Assembly: GCA_964645775.1 (NCBI GenBank)
Contig: CAZYBU010000014.1
Span: 10,261 to 74,260, forward strand
Origin: CAZYBU01 sp964645775
GTDB lineage: Bacteria; Spirochaetota; UBA4802; UBA5550
Direction of reading: 5' to 3'
DNA: 64,000 nt
Made by a program: the position numbers and the translations under genes. Under the pieces are notes generated by a model that did no database searches, was not told the DNA's origin, and saw nothing but the letters and a program-made list of their open reading frames with translations. Below, piece after piece: positions 44,301 through 51,898 of this stretch. The stretch's first letter is position 1; every line of letters begins with the position of its first letter.

Positions 44301-44791
44301 CTCTGGTACCCGTAGTTGACCAGGTCTTTAATCAGGTCCTGGAAAGGTATCTCCTCTCCGCGTTCCAGGATGATACCTTTACCTTTCAATGAAGCGGGAG
44401 AGGGGACTTTTCTTATCATGGCCTCCACGGTAGTAAGGAAAACACCCTGTTCTCCCGAGAGGAGTCGGTAGAGGGAGGGGATCCGTTCCCGTTCTATGGC
44501 CTCGGGAGCAGATACGTATTCATAGGGGAGGGTCTCCCAGGGAGGCAGGGTGAAGAGCTCCTCGTCACTCAGGTAACAGGATAGATCCAGGGCCAGGTCG
44601 GAAAGGGTCTGACTTCCCTCAGTCACCACCAGATATTGTCCCGGCCGGTCGAGAAAAAGAGAGGCGATAATAATGGACCGGCTCGACGGAGCGAGACCCT
44701 CGATCTCAATGACCGGATCATCTTTCCTCTCCCGGAACGATTTCATATCCTGGCTTTGTACGTATGTCTCTGCGAGAGGTCTCAGTATCAT
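41387..44791 (-). CDS. mfd: Transcription-repair coupling factor Mfd
   Basis: The protein is about 1134 residues from ATG 44791; a frame 54 bases longer is possible, but the family start fits MILRPLAETY. Features in order: UvrB-homology region (LFTLPPWETLPYEYVSAPE, LPSLPNPLRLDFFGDTLESI), RNA-polymerase interaction domain (GDYIVHVNHGIGIFDAIERM) and the helicase motor (CGDVGFGKTEVAIRASFKAV, IDEEQKFGVRHKEKLK, TLSATPIPRTLHMSM, QLYQLKGRIGRSERKSYAYL). It ends with the TRCF C-terminal domain. It removes stalled RNA polymerase at lesions and recruits UvrA. Confidence 0.97.
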   Translation of the reverse strand: MILRPLAETYVQSQDMKSFRERKDDPVIEIEGLAPSSRSIIIASLFLDRPGQYLVVTEGSQTLSDLALDLSCYLSDEELFTLPPWETLPYEYVSAPEAIERERIPSLYRLLSGEQGVFLTTVEAMIRKVPSPASLKGKGIILERGEEIPFQDLIKDLVNYGYQREQRVEVFGQFAVKGGIIDLFLPSLPNPLRLDFFGDTLESIREFDAVTQISMERHEKVTVYPRREILLSEHEMEKLRKDLAPHINPETELPDWLSDPEGEHEIRGIEDLFPAAIPADVLARYCREDAILVQIDPPELTGRLDALQKTFAELRAKRMRSCVTLPVEDLLAPEGLTPVEMRRVEVQSYTTSPHSLRWKMKSMPGFQGRIRQVREEMEKRLQEGWRLVMTTAFEGQARRLRDLFRELKPGSTFEELQERPFDVVMAPLREGCVIEDIRTMILTDHEIFGKSYRKRRAFKKRSSRPIESFLELKEGDYIVHVNHGIGIFDAIERMSAGGVERDFLKIHFQGEDKLYVPLDQITLVQKYIGLEGKQPRLDSLGKKSAWNKIKNRVQESVEKIAEELVEIYSRRNALKGFSYPPDTRWQEEFESRFEYEETPDQLTAIEDVKDDMESEKPMDRLVCGDVGFGKTEVAIRASFKAVMAGKQVAILVPTTILCMQHFSTFSRRFEGYPIEIEMISRFRSGAEIRKIRDRLAKGEIDIIIGTHALLNEEMNIRNLGLLVIDEEQKFGVRHKEKLKKFRTLVDVLTLSATPIPRTLHMSMAGIRELSIIATPPENRQSIETYVMEDNPDIMRRAILKEIDRGGQIFFVHNRVQTIDVQASILEKMVPEATYAVAHGQMREDDLEEIIIAFLKGEYDILLSTTIIESGLDMPNVNTMIISRADTFGLSQLYQLKGRIGRSERKSYAYLFYPPHSVLSEEAQKRLQVISEYSDLGSGFRIAMKDLEIRGAGNIIGHEQSGNIMDVGFDLYTQMLEDAVKRIKGEEVSDHFRTPVFIHLDFYIPDEYIADHSQKIEFYKRFEACEETEEVEELYSEMVDRFGQPPGIVHSLVEMERIRVVASRLRIDEIREDSRQIRIRLSSQSRVNIHNVVEAVSREQRLTFDPQDRDTLRWSTRNLGPEKKLDSLKKLLKQF

Positions 44792-44897
44792 AATGATTCC
44801 GTTGTGAAGAATGACATTTTTGAGCAGGGAGGTGAGTATTGGCAAGAAATATCCTTACGAAGTTGACCGGAAAGCATACTATCGGTAATCTATATAT

Positions 44898-45731
44898 ATG
44901 GAAACAAATAATATGATAATACCGCCAACAATCACCCTCTCTGATGGCCTTGTAATTCCGGTCATGGGATTCGGGACCTATAAGATCCCAGAGGGCCGGG
45001 AATCGGTCGAGGCCGTGGCCCACGCCCTGAAGGCCGGCTACAGACTTATTGATACAGCCTCCCTCTATGGAAACGAAAAGGGAGTCGGCGAGGGGATTCG
45101 TCACTCCGGGGTTGACCGGAGCGAGATTGTCCTTACCACCAAGATATGGAACGATGAGCAGGGCCATGCGGATACCTTTCGCGCCTTCGAGAGAAGCAGG
45201 GAGAGACTGGGTACCGACATCGATCTTTACCTGATCCATTGGCCCGTGGGGAGACAATTCGTTGAAACGTGGAAAGCCATGAACGAGCTAAAGGAGAGAG
45301 GAGAGGTCCGTTCTATCGGGGTCAGTAATTTTCACAAAGAACATCTTGAAAAGCTTGAGGCAGCAGGATACCCCCTTCCTCCCATAAACCAGGTGGAGGT
45401 GCATCCAAGGCTGAACCGGGAGGGACTCCGGAGTTACTGCCGGTCCAGAGGTATCGTTCTGGAGGCCTGGCGGCCTCTGATGAACGGCAATATCGGTGAC
45501 GTTACCGAAGTCGCCTCTATAGCGAAATATCACGGGAAGACATCCGCACAGGTGACTCTTCGCTGGCTTGTTCAAAGAGGGATTATCCCCATACCGAAAA
45601 GCGGCAATCCTTCACGAATTGAGGAGAATATCGATATATTCGATTTTGAGCTTACCGGTGAAGAGATCGATATCATCGATTCCCTGGACCGGGGTATTCA
45701 CCTGGGACCCACGGTTGAATCCTTTGAGTGA
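44898..45731 (+). CDS. Aldo/keto reductase
   Basis: The protein has 277 residues and a TIM-barrel with the catalytic tetrad visible: Asp52 (YRLIDTASLYGNE), Tyr57, Lys82 (VLTTKIWND) and His114 (DLYLIHWP). The NADPH-binding segment IPIPKSGNPSRIEENIDIFDF is near the C-terminus. It resembles the AKR5-type bacterial reductases (2,5-diketogluconate or general aldehyde reductases); the substrate is not defined. The start lacks a clear ribosome site; ATG 44913 is an alternative. It is divergent from mfd. Confidence 0.93.
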   Translation: METNNMIIPPTITLSDGLVIPVMGFGTYKIPEGRESVEAVAHALKAGYRLIDTASLYGNEKGVGEGIRHSGVDRSEIVLTTKIWNDEQGHADTFRAFERSRERLGTDIDLYLIHWPVGRQFVETWKAMNELKERGEVRSIGVSNFHKEHLEKLEAAGYPLPPINQVEVHPRLNREGLRSYCRSRGIVLEAWRPLMNGNIGDVTEVASIAKYHGKTSAQVTLRWLVQRGIIPIPKSGNPSRIEENIDIFDFELTGEEIDIIDSLDRGIHLGPTVESFE

Positions 45732-45885
45732 AGATTTTCTGTGAAAACAGAAATTGTACCGGCATCGTTTCCGGGCCTTTGCCGACGCTGGCAGGTGAAA
45801 TATCGGTAATGACGCGGCATAGAAATGTTTTAAAGTATGCAAAATTTTAAAGTATCACACGATCGGGATGTAAATATTTAATGAA

Positions 45886-45912
45886 TTGACACATGAGGGT
45901 AACCGGTATTAA
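45886..45912 (+). promoter_or_regulatory. Possible promoter for STAS gene, with upstream direct repeats
   Basis: TTGACA (45886-45891) is followed after 15 bases by TATTAA (45907-45912). Two copies of TTTTAAAGTAT (45828-45838 and 45845-45855, 17 bases apart) lie upstream and may be an activator site. Confidence 0.4.
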
Positions 45913-45944
45913 ATGATGGGAAAGTACCCCACAGGAGGATGAGG

Positions 45945-46316
45945 ATGAGTACCATTCCGGACGTGTACAAGTCGCAGTATCTTGAAAAGGAAGATATCCA
46001 TATGGCCGAGATACTGGTCAGCTCCCTTGATCGTGAACAGGCGGATGCCATTCTTGATGCCGTAAGCCAGGAGGTAAAGAACCTGGGTAAATCTTCAGGG
46101 TTTGTTCTGGATGTGCGGAAGGTGAACCGTGTAAGCTCACCTGCCCTGGGTGTTCTTATGAAGTCCCTTTCCCTTGTCCCGAAGACCAGGGACTACATGG
46201 TTCTCGTGATGGAAGAAGCCCTGCTCCAGGAGATCATGATTCAGCATCCTGAGATGTTTGACTATTATGCAGTCTTTCACACCCCGGAAGAGGCTATCTC
46301 GTTTATCCGTTCATAG
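45945..46316 (+). CDS. STAS-domain-like protein
   Basis: The protein is about 123 residues from ATG 45945 (AGGAGG six bases upstream). It has a STAS-like pattern: a helix-rich start, FVLDVRKVNRVSSPALGVLM with the Ser pair at the usual phosphorylation loop, and the strand YMVLVMEEALLQE. The N-terminal 20 residues (STIPDVYKSQYLEKED) are an extension. As an antagonist-type protein it could be a target of the SpoIIE-type phosphatases in this window. It is monocistronic, with a hairpin following before mqnD. Confidence 0.72.
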   Translation: MSTIPDVYKSQYLEKEDIHMAEILVSSLDREQADAILDAVSQEVKNLGKSSGFVLDVRKVNRVSSPALGVLMKSLSLVPKTRDYMVLVMEEALLQEIMIQHPEMFDYYAVFHTPEEAISFIRS

Positions 46317-46329
46317 AAAAATGGTTGAC

Positions 46330-46365
46330 CCTCCTGTCTGTGACGGCCTCCTTTCAGACAGGGGG
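46330..46365 (+). promoter_or_regulatory. Hairpin overlapping the mqnD ribosome site
   Basis: CCTCCTGTCTG (46330-46340) pairs with CAGACAGGGGG (46355-46365), an 11-bp stem with one T-G pair. The 3' arm contains the AGGGGG ribosome site of mqnD (ATG 46371). It could mask translation initiation, or act as a weak terminator for the STAS gene. Confidence 0.5.
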
Positions 46366-46370
46366 ACCCC

Positions 46371-47171
46371 ATGAAACCGGTCGATCTTGCCTACTCATCC
46401 TGTCCGAATGACACGTGGATTTTTCACGCCATGGTCCACGGCCTCTCTGATACCCGGGGGCTCGATTTTACCACCCATATCGCTGACGTGGAGACGCTGA
46501 ATCATGAGGCCATGGAAGGGAGGAGAAGGGTCACCAAGCTCTCCTTCCATGCCTGGCTTCTGGTAAAGGAGCGATATGAACTCCTGGACGCGGGCGCCGC
46601 CCTGGGATATGGTTGTGGTCCCCTCCTTGTCACATCGAATGGATCGAAACCCGTGGAGAGGATGAAGGTGGCCGTGCCGGGCAGGTATACCACGGCCCGG
46701 ATGCTCCTTCAACTCTGGAACCCTGATATACGAAATATCGAGCATGTCCCCTTTGACGCCATTATTCCGGGAGTAGCTGAAGGGTCCTGGGACGCGGGCG
46801 TCATTATTCATGAGGGCCGGTTTATTTATCCCCGCTTCGGCCTGGAAAAGATCATCGATCTGGGAGAGTGGTGGGAAGAAGAGACCGGAGAACCGATACC
46901 CCTCGGTTGTATCGCGCTTCGAAGAGATGGGGACGACCTTGACGGAGAAACTTTGAGCCGGGTCATCCGGGATTCTATCCTTTATGCCGGGGAATACCCG
47001 GCCGATTCCCGGGACTATATCCGGGAGCATGCCCGTGAACTGGAAGATTCTGTCATTAATGAACATATAAACCTCTATGTGAACGAATTCTCAATATCCC
47101 TGGGGGAGCGGGGAAGGAACGCGGTCCGTCTCCTGGAGGATATGGCCCGTTCCGGGAAAATCATACCGTGA
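46371..47171 (+). CDS. mqnD: 1,4-dihydroxy-6-naphthoate synthase (futalosine pathway)
   Basis: The protein has 266 residues. The family start LAYSSCPNDTWIFHAMVHG and KLSFHAWLLVKERYELLDAG, GYGCGPLLV, VAVPGRYTTARMLLQL and DAGVIIHEGRFIY are diagnostic for MqnD, which turns cyclic de-hypoxanthine futalosine into 1,4-dihydroxy-6-naphthoate in menaquinone synthesis. It overlaps mqnB by 4 bases (GTGA), so the two are translationally coupled. A hairpin covers its ribosome site. No other mqn gene is in the window. Confidence 0.94.
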   Translation: MKPVDLAYSSCPNDTWIFHAMVHGLSDTRGLDFTTHIADVETLNHEAMEGRRRVTKLSFHAWLLVKERYELLDAGAALGYGCGPLLVTSNGSKPVERMKVAVPGRYTTARMLLQLWNPDIRNIEHVPFDAIIPGVAEGSWDAGVIIHEGRFIYPRFGLEKIIDLGEWWEEETGEPIPLGCIALRRDGDDLDGETLSRVIRDSILYAGEYPADSRDYIREHARELEDSVINEHINLYVNEFSISLGERGRNAVRLLEDMARSGKIIP

Positions 47172-47782
47172 TCGGTATTGTTATGGCGACCCGGCTGGAG
47201 GCGCATCCCTGGAGAGGAGAGCGCGTGTCAGATTCCGGTCCCTTTTCCGTCTACGAGCTGGACGGCTTTCTTCTTATTATATCCGGAATGGGAAAGAGCC
47301 GGGCCGCCCTGGCCGTTTCCATGGCTCATCACAGGTACGGTCTCGACCGGTTCCTTAACCTGGGGGCGGCGGGCGCGCTGGACAAGGGTCTGACCCTGGG
47401 AGAGGTTCTCCAGGCCGAACGGGTCTGCGAGTATGACCGGCCTCGCCTTCCCGACATGGAAGACCGTTTCTTTATACCGGACCTGCTGAAAGGGCACATG
47501 AACGCGACCCTGGCAACGCGGGACATTCCCACGGTTACTGCCGATGAAAGAAGTATGGTGAGCCGGGTCGCCCGCATGGTCGACATGGAGGGGGCCGGCT
47601 TTATCCAGGCCTGTTCCCTTCTGGGTTGCAGGGGAAGCCTCTTCAAAATCATCACGGATCTTCCCGGGGAGGATGACGGGGTTTCCATTATAGAGAGGGT
47701 GAAGGAGACCCGGGAACGGCTTTATCACTACTTTCTTGACAGTATAGTCCCTTCCCTGGATGAGGATGATGAGACGGCATAA
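47168..47782 (+). CDS. mqnB: Futalosine hydrolase
   Basis: The protein is 204 residues and starts with GTG 47168 inside the mqnD stop. It belongs to the nucleoside phosphorylase/MTAN superfamily, with FLLIISGMGKSRAALAVSMA, FLNLGAAGALDKGLTLGEVL and MVDMEGAGFIQA, which is the purine/ribose-binding MEGA motif. MqnB removes hypoxanthine from futalosine. The mqnD partner confirms the assignment over a generic nucleosidase. It is followed by cysM after 18 bases. Confidence 0.92.
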   Translation: MIGIVMATRLEAHPWRGERVSDSGPFSVYELDGFLLIISGMGKSRAALAVSMAHHRYGLDRFLNLGAAGALDKGLTLGEVLQAERVCEYDRPRLPDMEDRFFIPDLLKGHMNATLATRDIPTVTADERSMVSRVARMVDMEGAGFIQACSLLGCRGSLFKIITDLPGEDDGVSIIERVKETRERLYHYFLDSIVPSLDEDDETA

Positions 47783-47800
47783 AACAGGACGAGGTACGGC

Positions 47801-48688
47801 ATGTATGTTCATGAGATAATCGCCCTTATCGGAAATACTCCCCTTATTAAGCTCAGGGATGAGCCCATATTCGCCAAGGCGGAATTCATGAATCCCGGCG
47901 GCAGTATCAAAGACCGGGTGGCCCTTTGCATGATAGAGGACGCTGAAGTGAAGGGAGAGCTTAAGCCCGGCATGAGGGTTGTGGAGCCCACCTCCGGTAA
48001 CACCGGTATCGGTGTTACCATGGTGGGAACCTGCAAAGGGTACCCCGTCACCATTGTTATGCCGGACGGAATGAGCGAGGAGAGGAAGAAGCTCATCCAG
48101 GTCCTGGGGGGAGAACTTCTGCTGATCCCTGACGAGGAAGGAGTTGCGGGCGCCGTCACGAAGGCCAGAGAAATCCTCGCCCGGGGAGACGCCTTTATGC
48201 CGGACCAGTTCTCCAACCTGAACAACCCCAGAGCCCATTATGAAAACACGGGACCTGAATTGTGGCGCCAGACCGAAGGCCGGCTCGACGCCTTCGTTTC
48301 CGGTGTTGGAAGCGGCGGTACCCTCCAGGGTGTTGGCACCTACCTAAAGGAGAAGAATCCCGAAATCCGGCTTGTAGCTGTGGAGCCGGCCAACCACTCC
48401 GCCCTTCTCGGGCATGAACCGGGTCTTCACCAGATACAGGGAATCGGGGACGGTTTTATACCGGAGGTACTGGACGTCTCCATCATAGATGAGATTCTGG
48501 AAGTCAGTGATGATGAGGCGATGGAGACGACCCGGGAGCTGGCCAGGTCCAATTCTTTCCTTGTGGGTACCTCATCCGGCGCTAATGTCTGGGCCTCTCG
48601 ACAGCTGGTAAAAAAATATCCGGGTATACGGGTCGCTACTATTCTGCCTGATCGGGCGGAACGATACTTCAGTACCGGCCTGTTGTAG
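47801..48688 (+). CDS. cysM: Cysteine synthase (O-acetylserine sulfhydrylase B type)
   Basis: The protein has 295 residues. It has the pyridoxal lysine in FMNPGGSIKDRVAL, the phosphate loop EPTSGNTGIGVTM, SGVGSGGTLQGVGTYL and the serine near the C-terminus (GTSSGANVWA). It makes cysteine from O-acetylserine (or O-phosphoserine) and sulfide/thiosulfate. CysM or CysK cannot be firmly separated by eye; the compact length and short N-terminus favour CysM. It is the third gene of the mqnD-mqnB-cysM run and probably co-transcribed, though functionally unrelated. Confidence 0.88.
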   Translation: MYVHEIIALIGNTPLIKLRDEPIFAKAEFMNPGGSIKDRVALCMIEDAEVKGELKPGMRVVEPTSGNTGIGVTMVGTCKGYPVTIVMPDGMSEERKKLIQVLGGELLLIPDEEGVAGAVTKAREILARGDAFMPDQFSNLNNPRAHYENTGPELWRQTEGRLDAFVSGVGSGGTLQGVGTYLKEKNPEIRLVAVEPANHSALLGHEPGLHQIQGIGDGFIPEVLDVSIIDEILEVSDDEAMETTRELARSNSFLVGTSSGANVWASRQLVKKYPGIRVATILPDRAERYFSTGLL

Positions 48689-48809
48689 AATTACGGAAGA
48701 AAAATCCTCTTCAGGGTATAAAAATTGCGTAAAGTTCTTGCTCTCAAAAGAGTCGTACATAACGTGAGACATAATGAACAGTCGTACTATAAGCCTCCCG
48801 GGGTATGGA

Positions 48810-50822
48810 ATGGCATTTACACATGAAGAGATCAGGATGGTGGCTGATACCATCCGCACCCTCACCATGGACGCGGTTCAGAAGGCAAATTCCGGTCATC
48901 CCGGTATGCCTATGGGTTGCGCGGAGATCGGGGCCGTGCTCTGGCTCCAGGTCCTGAATCACAACCCCTCGGACTCCAACTGGATTAACCGGGACCGTTT
49001 CATTCTGTCGGCCGGTCACGGTTCCATGCTCCTGTATTCTCTTCTTCATTTTTCAGGATATGATATAACCCTGGAAGACATAAAAAACTTTCGTCAGTGG
49101 GGCGGCATAACCCCCGGCCATCCCGAGCATTTTAAGACACGGGGCGTTGAAACCACGACAGGTCCACTGGGACAGGGTTTCGCCAATGGTGTGGGTATGG
49201 CCATGGCCCAGGAGCTCATGGGTCGGGAACTGAACGCCTTCGGGGAAAAAATAATCGATCATTACATATACGCTGTAGTCAGTGACGGTGATATCATGGA
49301 GGGGATCACCTCGGAAGCCGCGTCTCTGGCCGGGCATATGGGCCTGGGGCGATTGATCTATATTTATGATTCGAATAGAATAACCATTGACGGAGACATT
49401 AATCAGTGCTTTTCCGACGATGTGCCAATGAGGTTTCGTTCCTATAACTGGCACGTGCTCGAAATTGATGGGCATAGTCCCGACGCGATCCTCTCCGCCC
49501 TGTCCGAATCGAAATCCGTTCTGGATCGGCCTTCCCTTATCATAGCGAATACCTCGATCGGAAAGGGGAGTGCCAGCAAGGAAGGGGACGCATCCAGTCA
49601 CGGGGCACCCCTGGGAGAGGAAGAAGTCGCGGCCTCCAAGGTCCGCCTGGGAAGGGACGAGTCGAAGACTTTTCATGTTCCGGATGAGTGTTACGCCATC
49701 TTCGAGCGGCGCGGCCGGGAACTGGAAGAAATGTACCGTGAGTGGAAAGATCGTTTCGCGAAGGTCCAGAGCGATGAGTTTCGACATGTCCATGATACCT
49801 TTTTCAAGCCCCTGGATCTTAAGGGCCTGAGGGAGGAGTTCCCTGAATTCGAGGAGGGCGCGGCCATTGCCACGCGAAGCGCCAGCGGAAAGGTGCTCGA
49901 AGTCCTTTTTCGGAAGTACCCTGCTATCGTAGGCGGATCGTCCGACCTGGGTTCCAGCAACAAGAGCTACATTAAGGGGTACGTCGAATCCTGCCAGGGG
50001 GGAGTGGGGCGCACTATCCATTTCGGTGTTCGTGAACACGCCATGGGCGCAATCATGAACGGTTTCGGAAACTACGGCGGCTTCATTCCCTATACGGCCA
50101 CCTTCCTGGTCTTCATGGATTATATGCGGGCCGCGATGCGGATAGCGGCTCTGGGAAAGATACCTGTCATCTATATATTCAGCCACGATTCATTCTATGT
50201 GGGAGAAGACGGCCCCACCCATCAGCCGGTGGAGCATATCGCCTCCGGAAGGGCCATGCCTAACCTGACTGTCATCCGGCCGGCCGACGCCGAGGAGACC
50301 CGTGAGTCCTGGATTGCTGCCCTGGCCAGAAGGAATGGGCCGACCATGCTGGTTTTTACCCGCCAGAACGTTCCGGTTATCCGGCGAGACGCTGATGTTA
50401 CCGCTGAGTCCCTTTCCCGGGGCGCCTATGTTATACATCACGCGGAAAACCCTGATGCCGTGGTTTTCGCATCCGGTTCCGAGGTCTCTATCTCCATCGA
50501 CGCCGCCGGATTGCTTGAGGAGAAAGGCATCCGGGTCCGTGTTGTTTCCTTTCCCAGCTGGGAGATTTTCGATGAGCAGGATGAAGAGTACCGGAATTCC
50601 ATTCTGTTACACGGGGCTCCTTCCGTGGTGGTGGAGGCGGGGGTCTCCCAGGGATGGCACAGGTACGTTGGGAGAAAGGCTCTGCTCATTACCATGGAGG
50701 ATTACGGTTCCTCGGCCCCGGCAGCTGAACTGGCCCGGAGGTACGGTTTTACGGCCACATCCATTGCCGACAGAATCGAAGAATTCATTGCCCGAAAGTC
50801 CCTGGCCGGGAATATCGTTTAG
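48810..50822 (+). CDS. tkt: Transketolase
   Basis: The protein is 670 residues from ATG 48810 (GGGG seven bases upstream) or 682 from ATG 48774. Thiamine diphosphate binding is seen in TGPLGQGFANGVGMA and VVSDGDIMEGITSEAASLAG, with the catalytic His in ANSGHPGMPMG. Later domains show GVREHAMGAIMNGF, HDSFYVGEDGPTHQPVEH and VVVEAGVSQGW. It moves two-carbon units in the pentose phosphate pathway. Its stop overlaps the convergent YchF-like stop by 4 bases. Confidence 0.96.
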   Translation: MAFTHEEIRMVADTIRTLTMDAVQKANSGHPGMPMGCAEIGAVLWLQVLNHNPSDSNWINRDRFILSAGHGSMLLYSLLHFSGYDITLEDIKNFRQWGGITPGHPEHFKTRGVETTTGPLGQGFANGVGMAMAQELMGRELNAFGEKIIDHYIYAVVSDGDIMEGITSEAASLAGHMGLGRLIYIYDSNRITIDGDINQCFSDDVPMRFRSYNWHVLEIDGHSPDAILSALSESKSVLDRPSLIIANTSIGKGSASKEGDASSHGAPLGEEEVAASKVRLGRDESKTFHVPDECYAIFERRGRELEEMYREWKDRFAKVQSDEFRHVHDTFFKPLDLKGLREEFPEFEEGAAIATRSASGKVLEVLFRKYPAIVGGSSDLGSSNKSYIKGYVESCQGGVGRTIHFGVREHAMGAIMNGFGNYGGFIPYTATFLVFMDYMRAAMRIAALGKIPVIYIFSHDSFYVGEDGPTHQPVEHIASGRAMPNLTVIRPADAEETRESWIAALARRNGPTMLVFTRQNVPVIRRDADVTAESLSRGAYVIHHAENPDAVVFASGSEVSISIDAAGLLEEKGIRVRVVSFPSWEIFDEQDEEYRNSILLHGAPSVVVEAGVSQGWHRYVGRKALLITMEDYGSSAPAAELARRYGFTATSIADRIEEFIARKSLAGNIV

Positions 50823-51874
50823 ACATTAAAGCGAAAGTTTATGATGTCCCCATCCTCGATGATGTAGTCCTTGCCCATAACATAAAATTTGCCTGCTTTT
50901 TTCAGGGCTTCCTCACTCCCCTCTTCCATGAGCTGATCATATTTCATGACCTCTGCCCGTATGAAGCCTCTCTGGATATCGGAATGAATGACCCCTGCCG
51001 CCTCGGGCGCTGTTGAGCCCTTTCGTGCCGGCCACTGTTTTACCTCGTCGCTACCGACGGTAAAGAAGGTAATAAGATCAAGGGACTTAATGGCAAGACG
51101 GGAGAGGAGCTCCAGAGCCGGTTTTTTAATTCCGGCGTCACGCATGAACTCCGCCCGTTCACCTTCATCTTCAAGGAGTGAAATCTCTTCCTCCAGGGCG
51201 GCGGAAACGGCCATGACGTCCAGGTCCAGGTGAGCGAATGTACGGCCGGTCTCCTGGATAAGGGAAGCATCCGCCGCTTCTTTTTCGCCCACGTTCAATA
51301 CGACCAGCATTCGTTTCCTGGTTATGAGAGGATAGCCTGAGAGGATGCGATTTTCCTCATCAGAGAATTCCATGGTCCGGAGATGCAGTTCCTTCTCCAG
51401 GTGGTTTTTGCATTTAACAAGCGCCTCCTCCTCTTCGTCGAGAGACCTGTCGGCCTTTTTTCGACGGGCCGCCTCGATTCGCTCCATTCTCTTTTCGATA
51501 AACAGCAGATCGTGAAGGTTCAGTTCTTCGTTAACGATTCGGATGTCCCGCATCGGGTCCACGCTGCCTTCCACGTGATAGACCGAGTCGTCCTGGAAGG
51601 TCCGGACAACATGACAGAGTGCGTCCGTCATGGCTATATCATGGAATATGGTTCCGGTTCGTATGTTTTCCGATTCAATGCGGGGGAGCAGCTCAAGATC
51701 GAGCCGGGCAGGGGCCTCGCTCTTCGGTTTATAGAGCCGGACAAGGCTGTCAAAGCGGTCGTCCCGGATACGGGCCATTCCGCGGGCTTCAGAAGTGGAA
51801 GGTTTCATGCCTGTGAGAAGACGGAAAAGGGTCTTTTTACCGGTACTGGGAAGACCGATCATGCCGAGTTTCAT
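50819..51874 (-). CDS. Divergent YchF-like (OBG-type) GTPase with TGS/DUF933 end
   Basis: The protein has 351 residues. It has the YchF layout: P-loop MIGLPSTGKKTLFRLLTG at the start, a long coiled-coil insertion (IEKRMERIEAARRKKADRS), then LDLITFFTVGSDEVKQWP and the C-terminal TGS-like domain ending in FYVMGKDYIIEDGDIINFRF. The G3 DxxG motif is not present (the region reads LDLELLP) and the G4 region is only NVGE, so nucleotide use may differ from true YchF, an ATPase that contacts the ribosome. It is probably a paralogue. It follows the MCP gene by 24 bases on the same strand. Confidence 0.8.
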   Translation of the reverse strand: MKLGMIGLPSTGKKTLFRLLTGMKPSTSEARGMARIRDDRFDSLVRLYKPKSEAPARLDLELLPRIESENIRTGTIFHDIAMTDALCHVVRTFQDDSVYHVEGSVDPMRDIRIVNEELNLHDLLFIEKRMERIEAARRKKADRSLDEEEEALVKCKNHLEKELHLRTMEFSDEENRILSGYPLITRKRMLVVLNVGEKEAADASLIQETGRTFAHLDLDVMAVSAALEEEISLLEDEGERAEFMRDAGIKKPALELLSRLAIKSLDLITFFTVGSDEVKQWPARKGSTAPEAAGVIHSDIQRGFIRAEVMKYDQLMEEGSEEALKKAGKFYVMGKDYIIEDGDIINFRFNV

Positions 51875-51898
51875 GGGTTACACTCCGGGTCGGGGGTT

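Noticed and set aside
24012..47396. GGGTCAGACCC/GGGTCTGACCC palindromes inside panP (24012), mfd (43780) and mqnB (47386)
   Set aside because: They match the ends of the 73-bp units but lack the rest of the unit and lie in well-conserved coding frames, so chance from codon use is the simpler reading.
47228..48238. A 336-codon open frame antisense to mqnB and cysM
   Set aside because: It spans two certain genes on the other strand and reads as a codon-bias shadow.
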